Origin: a gamma proteobacterium endosymbiont of Lamellibrachia anaximandri
Lineage (GTDB): Bacteria; Pseudomonadota; Gammaproteobacteria; Chromatiales; Chromatiaceae
Assembly: GCA_016756855.1 (NCBI GenBank)
Contig: JAESPD010000040.1
Coordinates: 1-33,720 of the forward strand
DNA: 33,720 bases
Direction of reading: 5' to 3'
The translations under genes and the position numbers were made by a program. The notes below the pieces were generated by a model. The model had not been told where the DNA came from, made no database searches, and saw only the letters and a list, made by a program, of their open reading frames with translations. Positions 18,523 through 26,117 of this stretch are shown here, in pieces (the stretch's first letter is position 1; every line of letters begins with the position of its first letter).

Positions 18523-19675
18523 ACTGCTGATCCTTTTTGCCCTGTTGCTATTGCTGGCCGCTGCTGCAGGGGTTGCCGTCTGGTTCCTTGAAAACTTCGA
18601 GCGCAAAAGTACAGAAGTGCGCCTGGGGATGTCAGCGGAGGCCAGACGGAACCCGTTGCTGGCAGCGGAGATCTTCCTCCGGCGTGAGGGTCTGGATGTC
18701 AAAAGTCTCTCGGGCCGGGAATACCTCACCAAACCGAATGCGGATGTCGGGGTGCTGCTGGTCAAGGATCTGGGGCCATCCCTGGCTCCGGAACGGGAGA
18801 CGGCGCTGCTGGAGTGGATAGAAGCGGGTGGGCATCTGATCGTTTCGCCTGGCAGGACTCCGAATGATGACGAACCTGGTAACCATCTGCTGGCATCCTT
18901 CGGGGTCAGTCTGGTGCAGTATGTGGAGAGCGATGAGGAAGAATCGCAAGCTGACAGTCCGGTGAGTATGGAATACACCGGGTATAACGAGCCCTTGCAG
19001 GTGGAATTCGATATCCGTCGGGAGTTGATGGTGGAGAGGGGTGACACCGACTGGTTGGTGCCGGGCTTGAACGGTTACCACCTGGTAGGTTTTCAGCTGG
19101 GCCGCGGTTTTCTGACCATCCTCAGCGATAACCGGTTCTTGACCAACACCCGGATCGTGGAGCATGACCACGCCCTGCTGTTGGCGCTGCTGACGGAGGA
19201 TCAGGGTGCGGTACGTCTGCTCTACAGCGCCAACATGCCGTCTCTGCTGACCCTGATTTGGAAAAACGCGGCCTATGCCGTTTTGAGCGCCCTGTTGCTG
19301 TTGCTCTTGTTTATATGGCGTTTGACCTATCGCAGTGGGCCGATACTGAACACGGGCGAACACGCCAGACGTAATCTGCTGGAGCACCTTCAGGCTGGGG
19401 GTGAGTATCTCTGGAAACTGGATCGTGCGGTCGCACTGCGGGAACGCTCTGCCGGCATCGTGGAGAAGCGCTGGCTGCAGCGCCATTCCCAATTGGCCCG
19501 GCTTGATCAACAACAGCGCTGTTTGTGGATCGGACAGCGGGCGGGACTCTCTGCGCAGACGGTCTATGAGACACTCTATGTCGTGCCGGTGGAAGAGCAG
19601 AAGATGATCCAGGCCAGCGCGAACCTGCAGAAATTGCTCGCCGCACTACATCCGGATAGCCGCAAACAAATGTAG
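18512..19675 (+). CDS. DUF4350 domain membrane-anchored protein
   Basis: About 387 residues. ATG 18512 lies within the end of the DUF4129 gene, with GGAG at 18502-18505. It has an N-terminal membrane segment (LLILFALLLLLAAAAGVAVW), then the DUF4350 domain: NPLLAAEIFLRREGL and VGVLLVKDLGPSL, then WIEAGGHLIVSPG, which resembles glutamine-amidotransferase-like ThuA/DUF4350 folds. A second membrane helix follows (about 260-280) before a basic cytoplasmic tail. It fits the standard MoxR operon. The stop codon (19673-19675) lies inside a REP-like palindrome. Confidence 0.85.
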   Translation: MKSRLLILFALLLLLAAAAGVAVWFLENFERKSTEVRLGMSAEARRNPLLAAEIFLRREGLDVKSLSGREYLTKPNADVGVLLVKDLGPSLAPERETALLEWIEAGGHLIVSPGRTPNDDEPGNHLLASFGVSLVQYVESDEEESQADSPVSMEYTGYNEPLQVEFDIRRELMVERGDTDWLVPGLNGYHLVGFQLGRGFLTILSDNRFLTNTRIVEHDHALLLALLTEDQGAVRLLYSANMPSLLTLIWKNAAYAVLSALLLLLLFIWRLTYRSGPILNTGEHARRNLLEHLQAGGEYLWKLDRAVALRERSAGIVEKRWLQRHSQLARLDQQQRCLWIGQRAGLSAQTVYETLYVVPVEEQKMIQASANLQKLLAALHPDSRKQM

Positions 19676-19746
19676 GTTGGGTTAGCGCAGCGTAACCCAA
19701 CAAAATTAATAGCTCGTCGGGTTACGCTATCGCTAACCCGACCTAC
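19672..19746. repeat. REP/BIME-like extragenic palindrome
   Basis: The sequence GTAGGTTGGGTTAGCG (19672-19687) is mirrored by CGCTAACCCGACCTAC (19731-19746). Inner copies (CGTAACCCAAC and GTCGGGTTACG) sit between them. This GTAGGTTGGGTT type is a common dispersed REP-like family in gammaproteobacteria, usually spread by RAYT transposases; no RAYT gene is in the window. The left end supplies the TAG stop of the DUF4350 gene. Confidence 0.8.
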
Positions 19747-19752
19747 TCACTT

Positions 19753-20757
19753 ATGGAAACTGAATTTATGATGGATTCACAACAAACGGACGGAAACGGC
19801 ATTGCAGCAGAGCTGCTGAGCCGCGCCAGGGGACTGGAAGCAGAGATCAGGCGGGCGGTGATCGGGCAGGATCGGGTGATTCACGAGGTGGTGATTGCCC
19901 TGTTTGCCGCAGGTCATGTACTGGTGGAGGGGGTGCCGGGTCTCGGCAAGACGCTGCTGGTGCGCAGTTTGGCTGCTGCGGTCGGCGGCCTGTTCAACCG
20001 AGTGCAGTTCACCCCTGACCTGATGCCCAGCGATATCTCCGGCCACATCATGTTCGATATGAAATCGGAAGAGTTTAGGGTTCGCCGTGGACCGGTTTTC
20101 TGTAACTTCCTGCTGGCGGATGAGATCAACCGGGCGCCGGCCAAGACCCAGTCGGCGCTGCTGGAGGCGATGCAGGAACAACAGGTGACTATCGAGGGCA
20201 GGACCTTTAACCTGACTCGCCCCTTTCTGGTGCTCGCAACCCAGAACCCCATCGAACAGGAGGGAACCTATCCGCTTCCACAGGCCCAACTCGACCGTTT
20301 CCTGCTCAAGGTCTTCATCGACTATCCGGGAGAAGAGGAGGAGCAGCAGATGGTGCAGCAGGTCACCGCCGGCTCCGTGGGTGATCAACTCGACACCTCA
20401 GCAGTGCGCCAACAGTTAAAGGCGGAAGAGATTCTGCCGCTGCAAGAGCATGTGGCAACACTGGAGATGGATGAGCAGATTCTCAACTATGCGGTGCGTA
20501 TCGTGCGCATCGCCCGTGAATGGAGTGGCATTGAAGCGGGGCCGGGGCCACGAGGCAGCATCTCCCTGCTGCGCGCGGCAAGGGCCGAGGCCTTTTTGCA
20601 ATCCCGTACCTTTGTTACCCCAGACGATGTCAAGGCTGCAGCAACCGCGGTGTTGCGGCACAGAATCAGGCTGACCACTGACTTGGAGATCGAAGGCTAT
20701 TCGCCCGATGATGTGCTCGCTGATCTACTCGATAGTGTGGCTGCCCCACGAACATGA
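19753..20757 (+). CDS. MoxR family AAA+ ATPase
   Basis: 334 residues from ATG 19753; in-frame ATGs at 19768 and 19771 are possible starts, since none has a good Shine-Dalgarno sequence. Walker A is [10 protein letters not shown], preceded by HVLVEG. The MoxR patterns [12 protein letters not shown] and [24 protein letters not shown] (Walker B and pre-sensor) follow, with sensor 1 ATQNP and then [13 protein letters not shown]. The C-terminal lid helix shows the arginine-finger/sensor 2 region near [14 protein letters not shown]. MoxR ATPases act as chaperones on VWA/DUF58 partners. Here the partner gene directly downstream is reduced to a stub. Confidence 0.93.
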   Translation: METEFMMDSQQTDGNGIAAELLSRARGLEAEIRRAVIGQDRVIHEVVIALFAAGHVLVEGVPGLGKTLLVRSLAAAVGGLFNRVQFTPDLMPSDISGHIMFDMKSEEFRVRRGPVFCNFLLADEINRAPAKTQSALLEAMQEQQVTIEGRTFNLTRPFLVLATQNPIEQEGTYPLPQAQLDRFLLKVFIDYPGEEEEQQMVQQVTAGSVGDQLDTSAVRQQLKAEEILPLQEHVATLEMDEQILNYAVRIVRIAREWSGIEAGPGPRGSISLLRAARAEAFLQSRTFVTPDDVKAAATAVLRHRIRLTTDLEIEGYSPDDVLADLLDSVAAPRT

Positions 20758-20780
20758 AACCGGACCGGAACCTACGCTAA
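20754..20780 (+). pseudogene. Truncated start of a DUF58-type gene (MoxR partner)
   Basis: ATG at 20754 overlaps the MoxR stop as ATGA and reads MKPDRNLR-stop. An ATGA-coupled DUF58 gene is what normally follows MoxR in this operon, and DUF58 proteins often begin with M-(K/R)-P-x-R. After eight codons the frame ends in TAA, and the sequence continues as the 3' end of a minus-strand cytochrome gene. I infer a deletion or insertion junction here. The stub is too short for its identity to be proven. Confidence 0.45.
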
Positions 20781-21901
20781 TTATCTAACCTATATATTCC
20801 AATTTCTTCAAACTCGTTTTTGCCCATGGGATTCAGTACGAGAAAGTATCCTTCCTCTAAAGTTTGAAAAGATATGGCATTGATATTTAATTCGTGTGTT
20901 ACCAAAACAAGATTTCCCTTGCCTGAATATGACCCTATTCGACGCTCTAATTGTGTAGTGTAAGAATCTGCCTGTTGTTCGGGAAGTGTTTTGATTGAAG
21001 ATAGAAATTCCACTGATTCAACTTTACCAAAAGCAGTTTTTGCAATTTCCTTGGCGAGGCAGTCAGTGCTTGCCAATACACTACCTATTGGTACGCCTCT
21101 GGATTTAAATTGCTCTCCTATACTGACTGCCTTCATTTTTCCTTTTTCTGATAGATTATCTTTGCTTTTACACGATGGGTCACGAAGCAGGGAGTCGCTG
21201 TCAACGGGAGGTCTCATCAAAATAACCAATCCTCCATCTTCTAATTGTCCCCATATTTGGTAAAGCAGCCGTATATAACTGACCAGCCCATCGACCTCGC
21301 TTTGGGTGAGAACGCCGCGAAAAGCGGGCATAAACTTTCCTCTTCCATTCAGAATGCTTGATGCAAGTTCTTTATTGTCAAGCTTGTCAGTCTTGTGTGG
21401 ATTGGTGTGATCAATCGGCTTGATTCGCAAGAGTTCCGTCATGACACCCTTTCCATCGCCTTCAGCACCGTGACAGATGGAACAATATTTCTGGTAGAGC
21501 GGCAGACCGATCTCAGGGTCCCCTATCAGATCGTGTTTGGAACTACTGAGAAAGCGTAGATAGGCAACCACTGCTTTGATCTGATGCTCACTGAATACAT
21601 CTTCCCACTTTGGCATGCTGGGGCTGATGCGATGGGTGGATGCATGTCGACCCTTGCCGGTGATGATTTTTATGAGGGTGTTGTCACTTTCGGAACGTAC
21701 TATGTTAGTTAGATCATCCGCCTCGACCTGCATCGCTTTTGCGAGAGGGCCATCTCCCTTACCATCGACAGCGTGACATAGCTGGCAGTGAGAAACATAT
21801 AACTTTCTCCCCTCAAAAGCAGGTGGGAGATCGGCTAATACATCAGTAGTTATTATTAGAAGTAGAGACAGTACTACCAATATTTGGATGAGATTTTTCA
21901 T
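20777..21901 (-). CDS. Diheme c-type cytochrome fused to degenerate histidine-phosphatase domain
   Basis: 374 residues, with a signal peptide (about 1-23). Start ATG 21901 has GGGAG upstream. Two class I cytochrome c domains follow: CQLCH (39-43) with Met near 96, and CSICH (140-144) with Met near 191 (GKFMPAFRG). From about 222 to the end the sequence follows a histidine-phosphatase fold (GLVILMR, then NLSEKGKMKAVSIGEQF, then NLVLVTHELNINAI). The key RHG-type motif is RPP (230-232), and the second catalytic Arg region (normally SS-x-x-CR) is ASTDCLAK. Only the late Thr-His pair (335-336) remains. The phosphatase part is therefore probably non-catalytic and may bind a partner or ligand. The protein should be periplasmic. 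It is transcribed towards the MoxR operon. Confidence 0.85.
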   Translation of the reverse strand: MKNLIQILVVLSLLLIITTDVLADLPPAFEGRKLYVSHCQLCHAVDGKGDGPLAKAMQVEADDLTNIVRSESDNTLIKIITGKGRHASTHRISPSMPKWEDVFSEHQIKAVVAYLRFLSSSKHDLIGDPEIGLPLYQKYCSICHGAEGDGKGVMTELLRIKPIDHTNPHKTDKLDNKELASSILNGRGKFMPAFRGVLTQSEVDGLVSYIRLLYQIWGQLEDGGLVILMRPPVDSDSLLRDPSCKSKDNLSEKGKMKAVSIGEQFKSRGVPIGSVLASTDCLAKEIAKTAFGKVESVEFLSSIKTLPEQQADSYTTQLERRIGSYSGKGNLVLVTHELNINAISFQTLEEGYFLVLNPMGKNEFEEIGIYRLDN

Positions 21902-21950
21902 AGATTGTCTCCCGTAATGGAGTTGTTGATGGTAGCCTTTTAAATCACTT

Positions 21951-22017
21951 ATATAAAGTAAGTAGTTAGCCGCTAATATAAAGTAAGTAGTTAGCCGCTA
22001 ATATAAAGTAAGTAGTT
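21951..22017. repeat. Direct tandem repeat, 25-bp unit, about 2.7 copies
   Basis: The unit ATATAAAGTAAGTAGTTAGC followed by CGCTA occurs at 21951-21975 and 21976-22000 with no difference, and its first 17 bases recur at 22001-22017. It sits about 50 bases upstream of the diheme/phosphatase gene start. It could be an array of regulator sites in the promoter or a slippage product. Confidence 0.9.
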
Positions 22018-22440
22018 GGGTTGGAAATTGAGTTTATTGCATCGTAGTGATTCCGCAGGTCATCGATTATGCGTCTAACACCGGGTAGGTCTTAAGAATC
22101 AACGAGACATATGAACTACCCTGTTTTATAGGGTTTCTGCTAATAGAATAGCTATTATTCCTGCGGTTAAATGTTGCATACAGTTTGACGAGCTACACTT
22201 GTTGAGCCAAAAAGATTTAAGAGTGTAGAGGGTCTTTCTGTCTCGACATATGCAACAGACTGGCTGTGAATCAACAGGTATGGTCCTGCGCCCCATTTGC
22301 CACAACCCAATGGGTAACGAACAGAGTTTGCTGAGATGATAATAACCGTTCTGCGCTGTGTCTTCCCTGTTATAACTTTTAAGCTTTCACAAAACAGGTT
22401 GTTGATAAGGTAATAGCGTCTATTTGATTTTTTGGAATAC

Positions 22441-22469
22441 TTGACTGCCAGTATAAGTGCAGCTATTTT
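22441..22469 (+). promoter_or_regulatory. Predicted sigma-70 promoter for monoheme cytochrome
   Basis: TTGACT (22441-22446), a 17-base spacer and TATTTT (22464-22469) form a good -35/-10 pair. It would start transcription near 22476, giving a leader of about 105 bases before the ATG at 22581. Confidence 0.6.
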
Positions 22470-22474
22470 CTATA

Positions 22475-22552
22475 AAGCTATCGTATTCAATAATACATGC
22501 TCGGCGGCCAATGCAGATAATTGAAAATAAAGACGGGCTGACACGATAGCTT
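22475..22552 (+). promoter_or_regulatory. Leader inverted repeat in 5' UTR of the monoheme cytochrome
   Basis: AAGCTATCGT (22475-22484) and ACGATAGCTT (22543-22552) are perfect complements enclosing 58 bases. The 5' arm lies at the predicted transcript start and the 3' arm ends about 12 bases before the AGAGGAGG ribosome binding site. It could stabilise the mRNA or form the closing stem of a regulatory structure. No known riboswitch pattern was recognised inside. Confidence 0.45.
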
Positions 22553-22580
22553 ATCTATAATCCTAGAGGAGGATGCGTAT

Positions 22581-22910
22581 ATGTTGATCAAGAAATTTAT
22601 TGTTGCCACTATGTTCGTCTCTATATTTGCGGTTGCCAGCGTCCAGGCTGCTGGTGATGTTGCCAAGGGTAAGAAGCTGGCGGAAGAGGATTGTGAGGAC
22701 TGCCACGGTGACGACGGCTTGGGCGACGAAGATAATCCGCCGATTGCCGGAATGGATCCTAAAGAACATGTCCAGATGCTCATGGACTACAAATCGGGTA
22801 AACTGGTAGATGAAAATGAGGACATGGAAGCTGAGGATATGAGTGAACAGGATATGGCTGATGTTGCTGCCTATTATGCTACGCTGCCAAGTCCGCCCCC
22901 GAAGAAGTGA
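22581..22910 (+). CDS. Small class I monoheme c-type cytochrome
   Basis: 109 residues. The start ATG 22581 has AGAGGAGG upstream; an ATG at 22572 stops at once. A signal peptide ends around VQAAG. The heme motif CEDCH is at 38-42. The C-terminal part carries a likely axial Met (AEDMSEQDMADVAAYYA, Met87), as in the cytochrome c4/c553 and flavocytochrome-c-subunit type. The mature protein is strongly acidic and ends PPPKK. It probably acts as a soluble periplasmic electron carrier. Its location between the diheme fusion gene and the multiheme operon suggests it may feed or drain that system; this is inference. Confidence 0.88.
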   Translation: MLIKKFIVATMFVSIFAVASVQAAGDVAKGKKLAEEDCEDCHGDDGLGDEDNPPIAGMDPKEHVQMLMDYKSGKLVDENEDMEAEDMSEQDMADVAAYYATLPSPPPKK

Positions 22911-23311
22911 TACGATTAAACCGGGTTTAGTCTAGTCGACTGTTGACCCATAAATTCACAATCAGCCTCCAATCTACAGATCCTCGTTAGACTGCTCTAT
23001 GCCAAAGTAACCCCATTCGCATGTCGTGAATCTTCGACAGCAACTTGAGGCTAACAGTCAAGGATTCAGTAAAAGTTTGGGGGCTGATTTGTGTGGGCCA
23101 GGGTATCGGTAGTTGGCAAGAAAGATGTTGTATTTATCAGGCTGTTTTTTCTATTCTATCCATTGCTGTTAAGAATCATTAGGACTCATACAATCCAGGC
23201 ATGATGCAGCTGATTGTTGTCATCCCTCGCAACCTCAGTTAAATCAACAGTATTTAACTGAGTTATACAAATCTATTGAACCGCAGTGGTGTGATAAAAC
23301 CCTTAACCACG
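22911..23311. other. Convergent intergenic region
   Basis: No gene was seen. It separates the 3' ends of the monoheme cytochrome (plus) and the dodecaheme cytochrome (minus). TAAACCGGGTTTA (about 22916-22928) is a short palindrome just after the plus-strand stop. A larger hairpin lies at 23234-23262. No poly-T tract follows either, so intrinsic termination is not clear. Confidence 0.5.
23234..23262. terminator. Perfect hairpin between convergent cytochrome genes (possible terminator)
   Basis: CTCAGTTAAAT (23234-23244) and ATTTAACTGAG (23252-23262) form an 11-bp perfect stem with a 7-base loop. It lies 50 bases beyond the end of the minus-strand operon. There is no T tract on either strand, so it may be a transcript 3' end signal only, or an operator. 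Confidence 0.4.
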
Positions 23312-25108
23312 TCAGGGAGGGTATGACCATCCATCATGTGTTTTTCCATGGCAGACCAAATGGCAAGTGCCACTGTACTGCCCGTTGTCTATCCAGGTTG
23401 GTTCAGTAAAGGCACCGGTACCGGTGATTTCCATGGGTCCTGTGACATTGGCAAAGGTCAGGAAATTGAGCAGGTGGGGAAACTTGGCTGAGCCATGGGG
23501 ATCGTGGCAGTTGATGCAGGTAGTGTTCGCACCCGCGTGTTTGCTGTGTATGAAAGAGACCTCCAGGCTGGCGGCATTGTGGCATTTGTAGCAGAGGTTG
23601 TTTGCGGAAGTGGCGGTTTGTGGATCAAAATCATAAGGCAGTGCCAGAATACCTTCGTACGTGGATCCATGGGACCCAGCTGGCCCCACTCCGCCAGCGG
23701 CGGGAGAAGCGTTGCTGCTATGACAATCGCTGCAGTAGATCAGACTGCTGGTCGTATCCAGGGGAGTGTCAGCGCGTAGACTGGGGACCTCGCCGTTATT
23801 GAAAGGGTTGTTGGCTGTGATAGGGTGGTAAGAAACCAGTGCCGGATTGCCGGAATCAACCTTGTCGCGCAAGTTGTAAACACCATCCTGACGGGTCATG
23901 CTGTAACCAGTGGCAGTTGAACAGCGCCGGTTATCGCAGGCACTCTTTCCGGGTACGCCGTGACACTTGAAGCAAACCTCGTATTCGTAATCCACCTCGG
24001 GCTTCACAGCTCCGCCGCTGTCAATTCCTGTTACACCTACCATGCTGCCGTTGACGAGTGGCGCCGTCGTGTGGTTTGTATCTGCTGGGTTGGCGGGATT
24101 GAAGGAGATCATTGGTGGAGAACTATAAATGCCATGTGGGTTGTGGCAATCTTCACACTCGACGTGGAATGACATGGTAAGAGGGTTTTCCGCTCGAACG
24201 GAATCGTGATCCAGGTTGGGCGTTACCTCAACCGGATGGTGAGAAAATTTCAGTTCTTCAGCGAGAATATTCTGTGCCACTGTGCCATCGTGGCAAAGGT
24301 AACAGGTTTGTTCCTCCTGATCTTTGATGAGTCTCACCGGCGTTGCCGCGTTGTGTGGCGTATGGCAATTCATACAGGCGTTCTCACGCACATTCTGCCC
24401 CACCCATTCCGGTTTACGTTCGGGCCAGGGATCGGTCCCCAAGGGCGGTGAGGCGACGGACGTGGCATGGGAGCTGGTTGTCCAATCCCAAGTCGAGCCC
24501 GTCGGTATGTGACAGGTGATGCATAGTTCACCGTTGAGCGTCGGCTTGTGAAGAAAAGGCGGATGTATGTTCTTATGTGGATCGTGGCAGGAAGAGCAGT
24601 GAAGCTCGCCATTTGTAAGTGGGAGATCCACGACGGCGGGGGAGAGCAGATCCGGGTCGGTGGCCAGTAAATTTGGGTCGTAGACGATTGCGACCGGGTG
24701 GTCGCTGGATAGGTCAGAGCCGATGAGAGCCCGACCGGTCAGAAATGTGGTGTTCAGGTCGTTGGTAACCCCAGTCCCAGGATTGACCAGGTCACCCAAG
24801 GCTATGGTGCCATCATGGCAGGAGAGGCACAAATCTGAAGAAGAACTCATATTTCCTGCAGCTGCATCCGTGGTGCTGCTTTGATAAGGGGTATAACCTC
24901 CGGTGGAGAGCCTGTTCCATAAAGGCGTATCGGGCGTGGCCGCGTGGGGCGTATGGCAGAAAATACAGATCCGATCTTCAGTCAGGCTCTTAAACGCCCC
25001 TGTCCCCGGTCCCGAGGACGACAGGTTATGCACGGTAGTTGCCACGTCCCCCACGGTAGCAGCCGAGACAATCAGAAGACACATACACAATACAGATACT
25101 TTTCGCAT
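23312..25108 (-). CDS. Dodecaheme c-type cytochrome (11 CXXCH plus one CX3CH)
   Basis: About 598 residues. ATG 25108 follows the previous gene's stop closely, with AAGGCGAG upstream; a GTG at 25117 overlaps that stop and is less likely. A signal peptide covers about 1-21. CXXCH motifs (numbered from the ATG) are near 48, 94, 171, 196, 245, 269, 318, 379, 459, 506 and 531. A C-terminal CHLVCH near 582 is a CX3CH site, and many free His can serve as ligands. The first 200 residues repeat the plan of the tetraheme cytochrome at 29231-29839: CIFCHTPHAA, LWNR, CLSCHDG, CSSCHDPH, CITCH. The protein resembles doubled-CXXCH/cytochrome c3-type secreted proteins of extracellular electron transfer loci. 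It is the last gene of the minus-strand operon and may be the large periplasmic or cell-surface heme protein of the conduit. Confidence 0.88.
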   Translation of the reverse strand: MRKVSVLCMCLLIVSAATVGDVATTVHNLSSSGPGTGAFKSLTEDRICIFCHTPHAATPDTPLWNRLSTGGYTPYQSSTTDAAAGNMSSSSDLCLSCHDGTIALGDLVNPGTGVTNDLNTTFLTGRALIGSDLSSDHPVAIVYDPNLLATDPDLLSPAVVDLPLTNGELHCSSCHDPHKNIHPPFLHKPTLNGELCITCHIPTGSTWDWTTSSHATSVASPPLGTDPWPERKPEWVGQNVRENACMNCHTPHNAATPVRLIKDQEEQTCYLCHDGTVAQNILAEELKFSHHPVEVTPNLDHDSVRAENPLTMSFHVECEDCHNPHGIYSSPPMISFNPANPADTNHTTAPLVNGSMVGVTGIDSGGAVKPEVDYEYEVCFKCHGVPGKSACDNRRCSTATGYSMTRQDGVYNLRDKVDSGNPALVSYHPITANNPFNNGEVPSLRADTPLDTTSSLIYCSDCHSSNASPAAGGVGPAGSHGSTYEGILALPYDFDPQTATSANNLCYKCHNAASLEVSFIHSKHAGANTTCINCHDPHGSAKFPHLLNFLTFANVTGPMEITGTGAFTEPTWIDNGQYSGTCHLVCHGKTHDGWSYPP

Positions 25109-25109
25109 A

Positions 25110-26117
25110 TCAGTCACTCGCCTTCAGGTATCGGAAAATCTGGATACGCTGGTTATAGGAGTCGGCCACATATATTTTATCATTCCATGTTGCTAGTCCG
25201 GACGGCATGTGAAAAGCGCCGGGGGCGTTGCCGCCGCTGCCAAATTCCAGCAGGAATAAACCGTTCTGATCAAAGATCTGCACCCGGTTTGCCAGGGCGT
25301 CGGCAATATAGACATGACCATCGGAGTCAGCCACCACGCCCTTTGATTGTGTGAAATAGCCGGATGCGTCTCCATGTTTTCCAAAGGTCATCAGATGGCG
25401 GCCATCGGGATCGAAAACCTGGATACGGAAATTCATCGTATCGTTGACGAACAAGCGGTCATTGGAGAATGCCAAGTGACTGGGATAATTGAATTGCATA
25501 TCTTGTTCGCCGCGCTCGCCGATCTTGAACAGGAGTCCGCCATCTTGGTCAAAGACTCGCACCTCGTGTGCCAGGGTGTCGGTCACGTAGAGGCGCTGAC
25601 GTGCCGGGTCGAATGCAAGGCTGGTCGGGCGTTGGAAATCTTGCAGAACCTGTAGCGTCTCAAATTTGGAGTCCAGGACAAACACCTTGTTCAGGTCGGA
25701 ATCGGCTACGAACAGCTTGTCACCGCCGAGAGCCACCCCGATAGGCGATGCGAAAAGCTGCTTTCCTGCACGATCAAGTTGTTGATAGGTTTTTTTCTGT
25801 ATCTCGAACAGGTGCACTGTCGCCGTATCAGGATCGGCAACGGCGACCTTTTCGCTATTGACGGCCACCGCGTAGGGGCGGGACAGACGGCGATCATCGC
25901 TGCCGACAAGGAAATCCAGTATCCTGCGGAAGAAGGGTTTGCGCAGGCCGAGGTCTTCCGCGCTGCTGAACGATGCAATCAATTCGATTCGCGCCTGCTC
26001 CGGTGCTGCTGGCCAGACAATGTGTGGTGTCTCGCCGGATTTGGGAAGCGTCTCCGGGCCGGTAGTCGCGCAGGCGCCAAGTAACAGCGCCAGCAGGAAA
26101 CTCCATCGTCTGGTCAT
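25110..26117 (-). CDS. 6-bladed beta-propeller (NHL repeat) lipoprotein 2
   Basis: 335 residues with a lipoprotein signal (LLALLLGAC, Cys about 16). ATG 26117 overlaps the porin stop as ATGA, with GAGGCGGAG upstream. After IVWPAAPEQARIELIASFSS comes a six-blade NHL-type propeller with repeated L-x-V-x-D and R-V-x-(V/I)-FD motifs (for example LFVADSDLNKVFVLD, RLYVTDTLAHEVRVFD, and HVYIADALANRVQIFD). It resembles the propeller lipoprotein at 30061-31182. NHL proteins of this type occur with multiheme cytochrome and porin genes in Geobacter, including next to omcS. The role is unknown, perhaps assembly or docking of cytochromes at the outer membrane. Confidence 0.87.
   Translation of the reverse strand: MTRRWSFLLALLLGACATTGPETLPKSGETPHIVWPAAPEQARIELIASFSSAEDLGLRKPFFRRILDFLVGSDDRRLSRPYAVAVNSEKVAVADPDTATVHLFEIQKKTYQQLDRAGKQLFASPIGVALGGDKLFVADSDLNKVFVLDSKFETLQVLQDFQRPTSLAFDPARQRLYVTDTLAHEVRVFDQDGGLLFKIGERGEQDMQFNYPSHLAFSNDRLFVNDTMNFRIQVFDPDGRHLMTFGKHGDASGYFTQSKGVVADSDGHVYIADALANRVQIFDQNGLFLLEFGSGGNAPGAFHMPSGLATWNDKIYVADSYNQRIQIFRYLKASD

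Larger units (their letters stand above)
21902..22580. other. Divergent intergenic region between two cytochrome genes
   Basis: No gene was found in 679 bases. It holds a 25-bp tandem repeat (21951-22017), a good sigma-70 type promoter (22441-22469) for the plus-strand cytochrome, a leader inverted repeat (22475-22552), and the ribosome binding site AGAGGAGG just before 22572. The stretch 22020-22430 shows nothing I can name. Confidence 0.6.

Noticed and set aside
20777-21235. Active histidine phosphatase
   Set aside because: The RHG motif is RPP and the second catalytic Arg segment is lost, so no activity is claimed.
21951-22017. CRISPR-like repeats
   Set aside because: The copies are directly adjacent with no spacers, so it is a simple tandem repeat.
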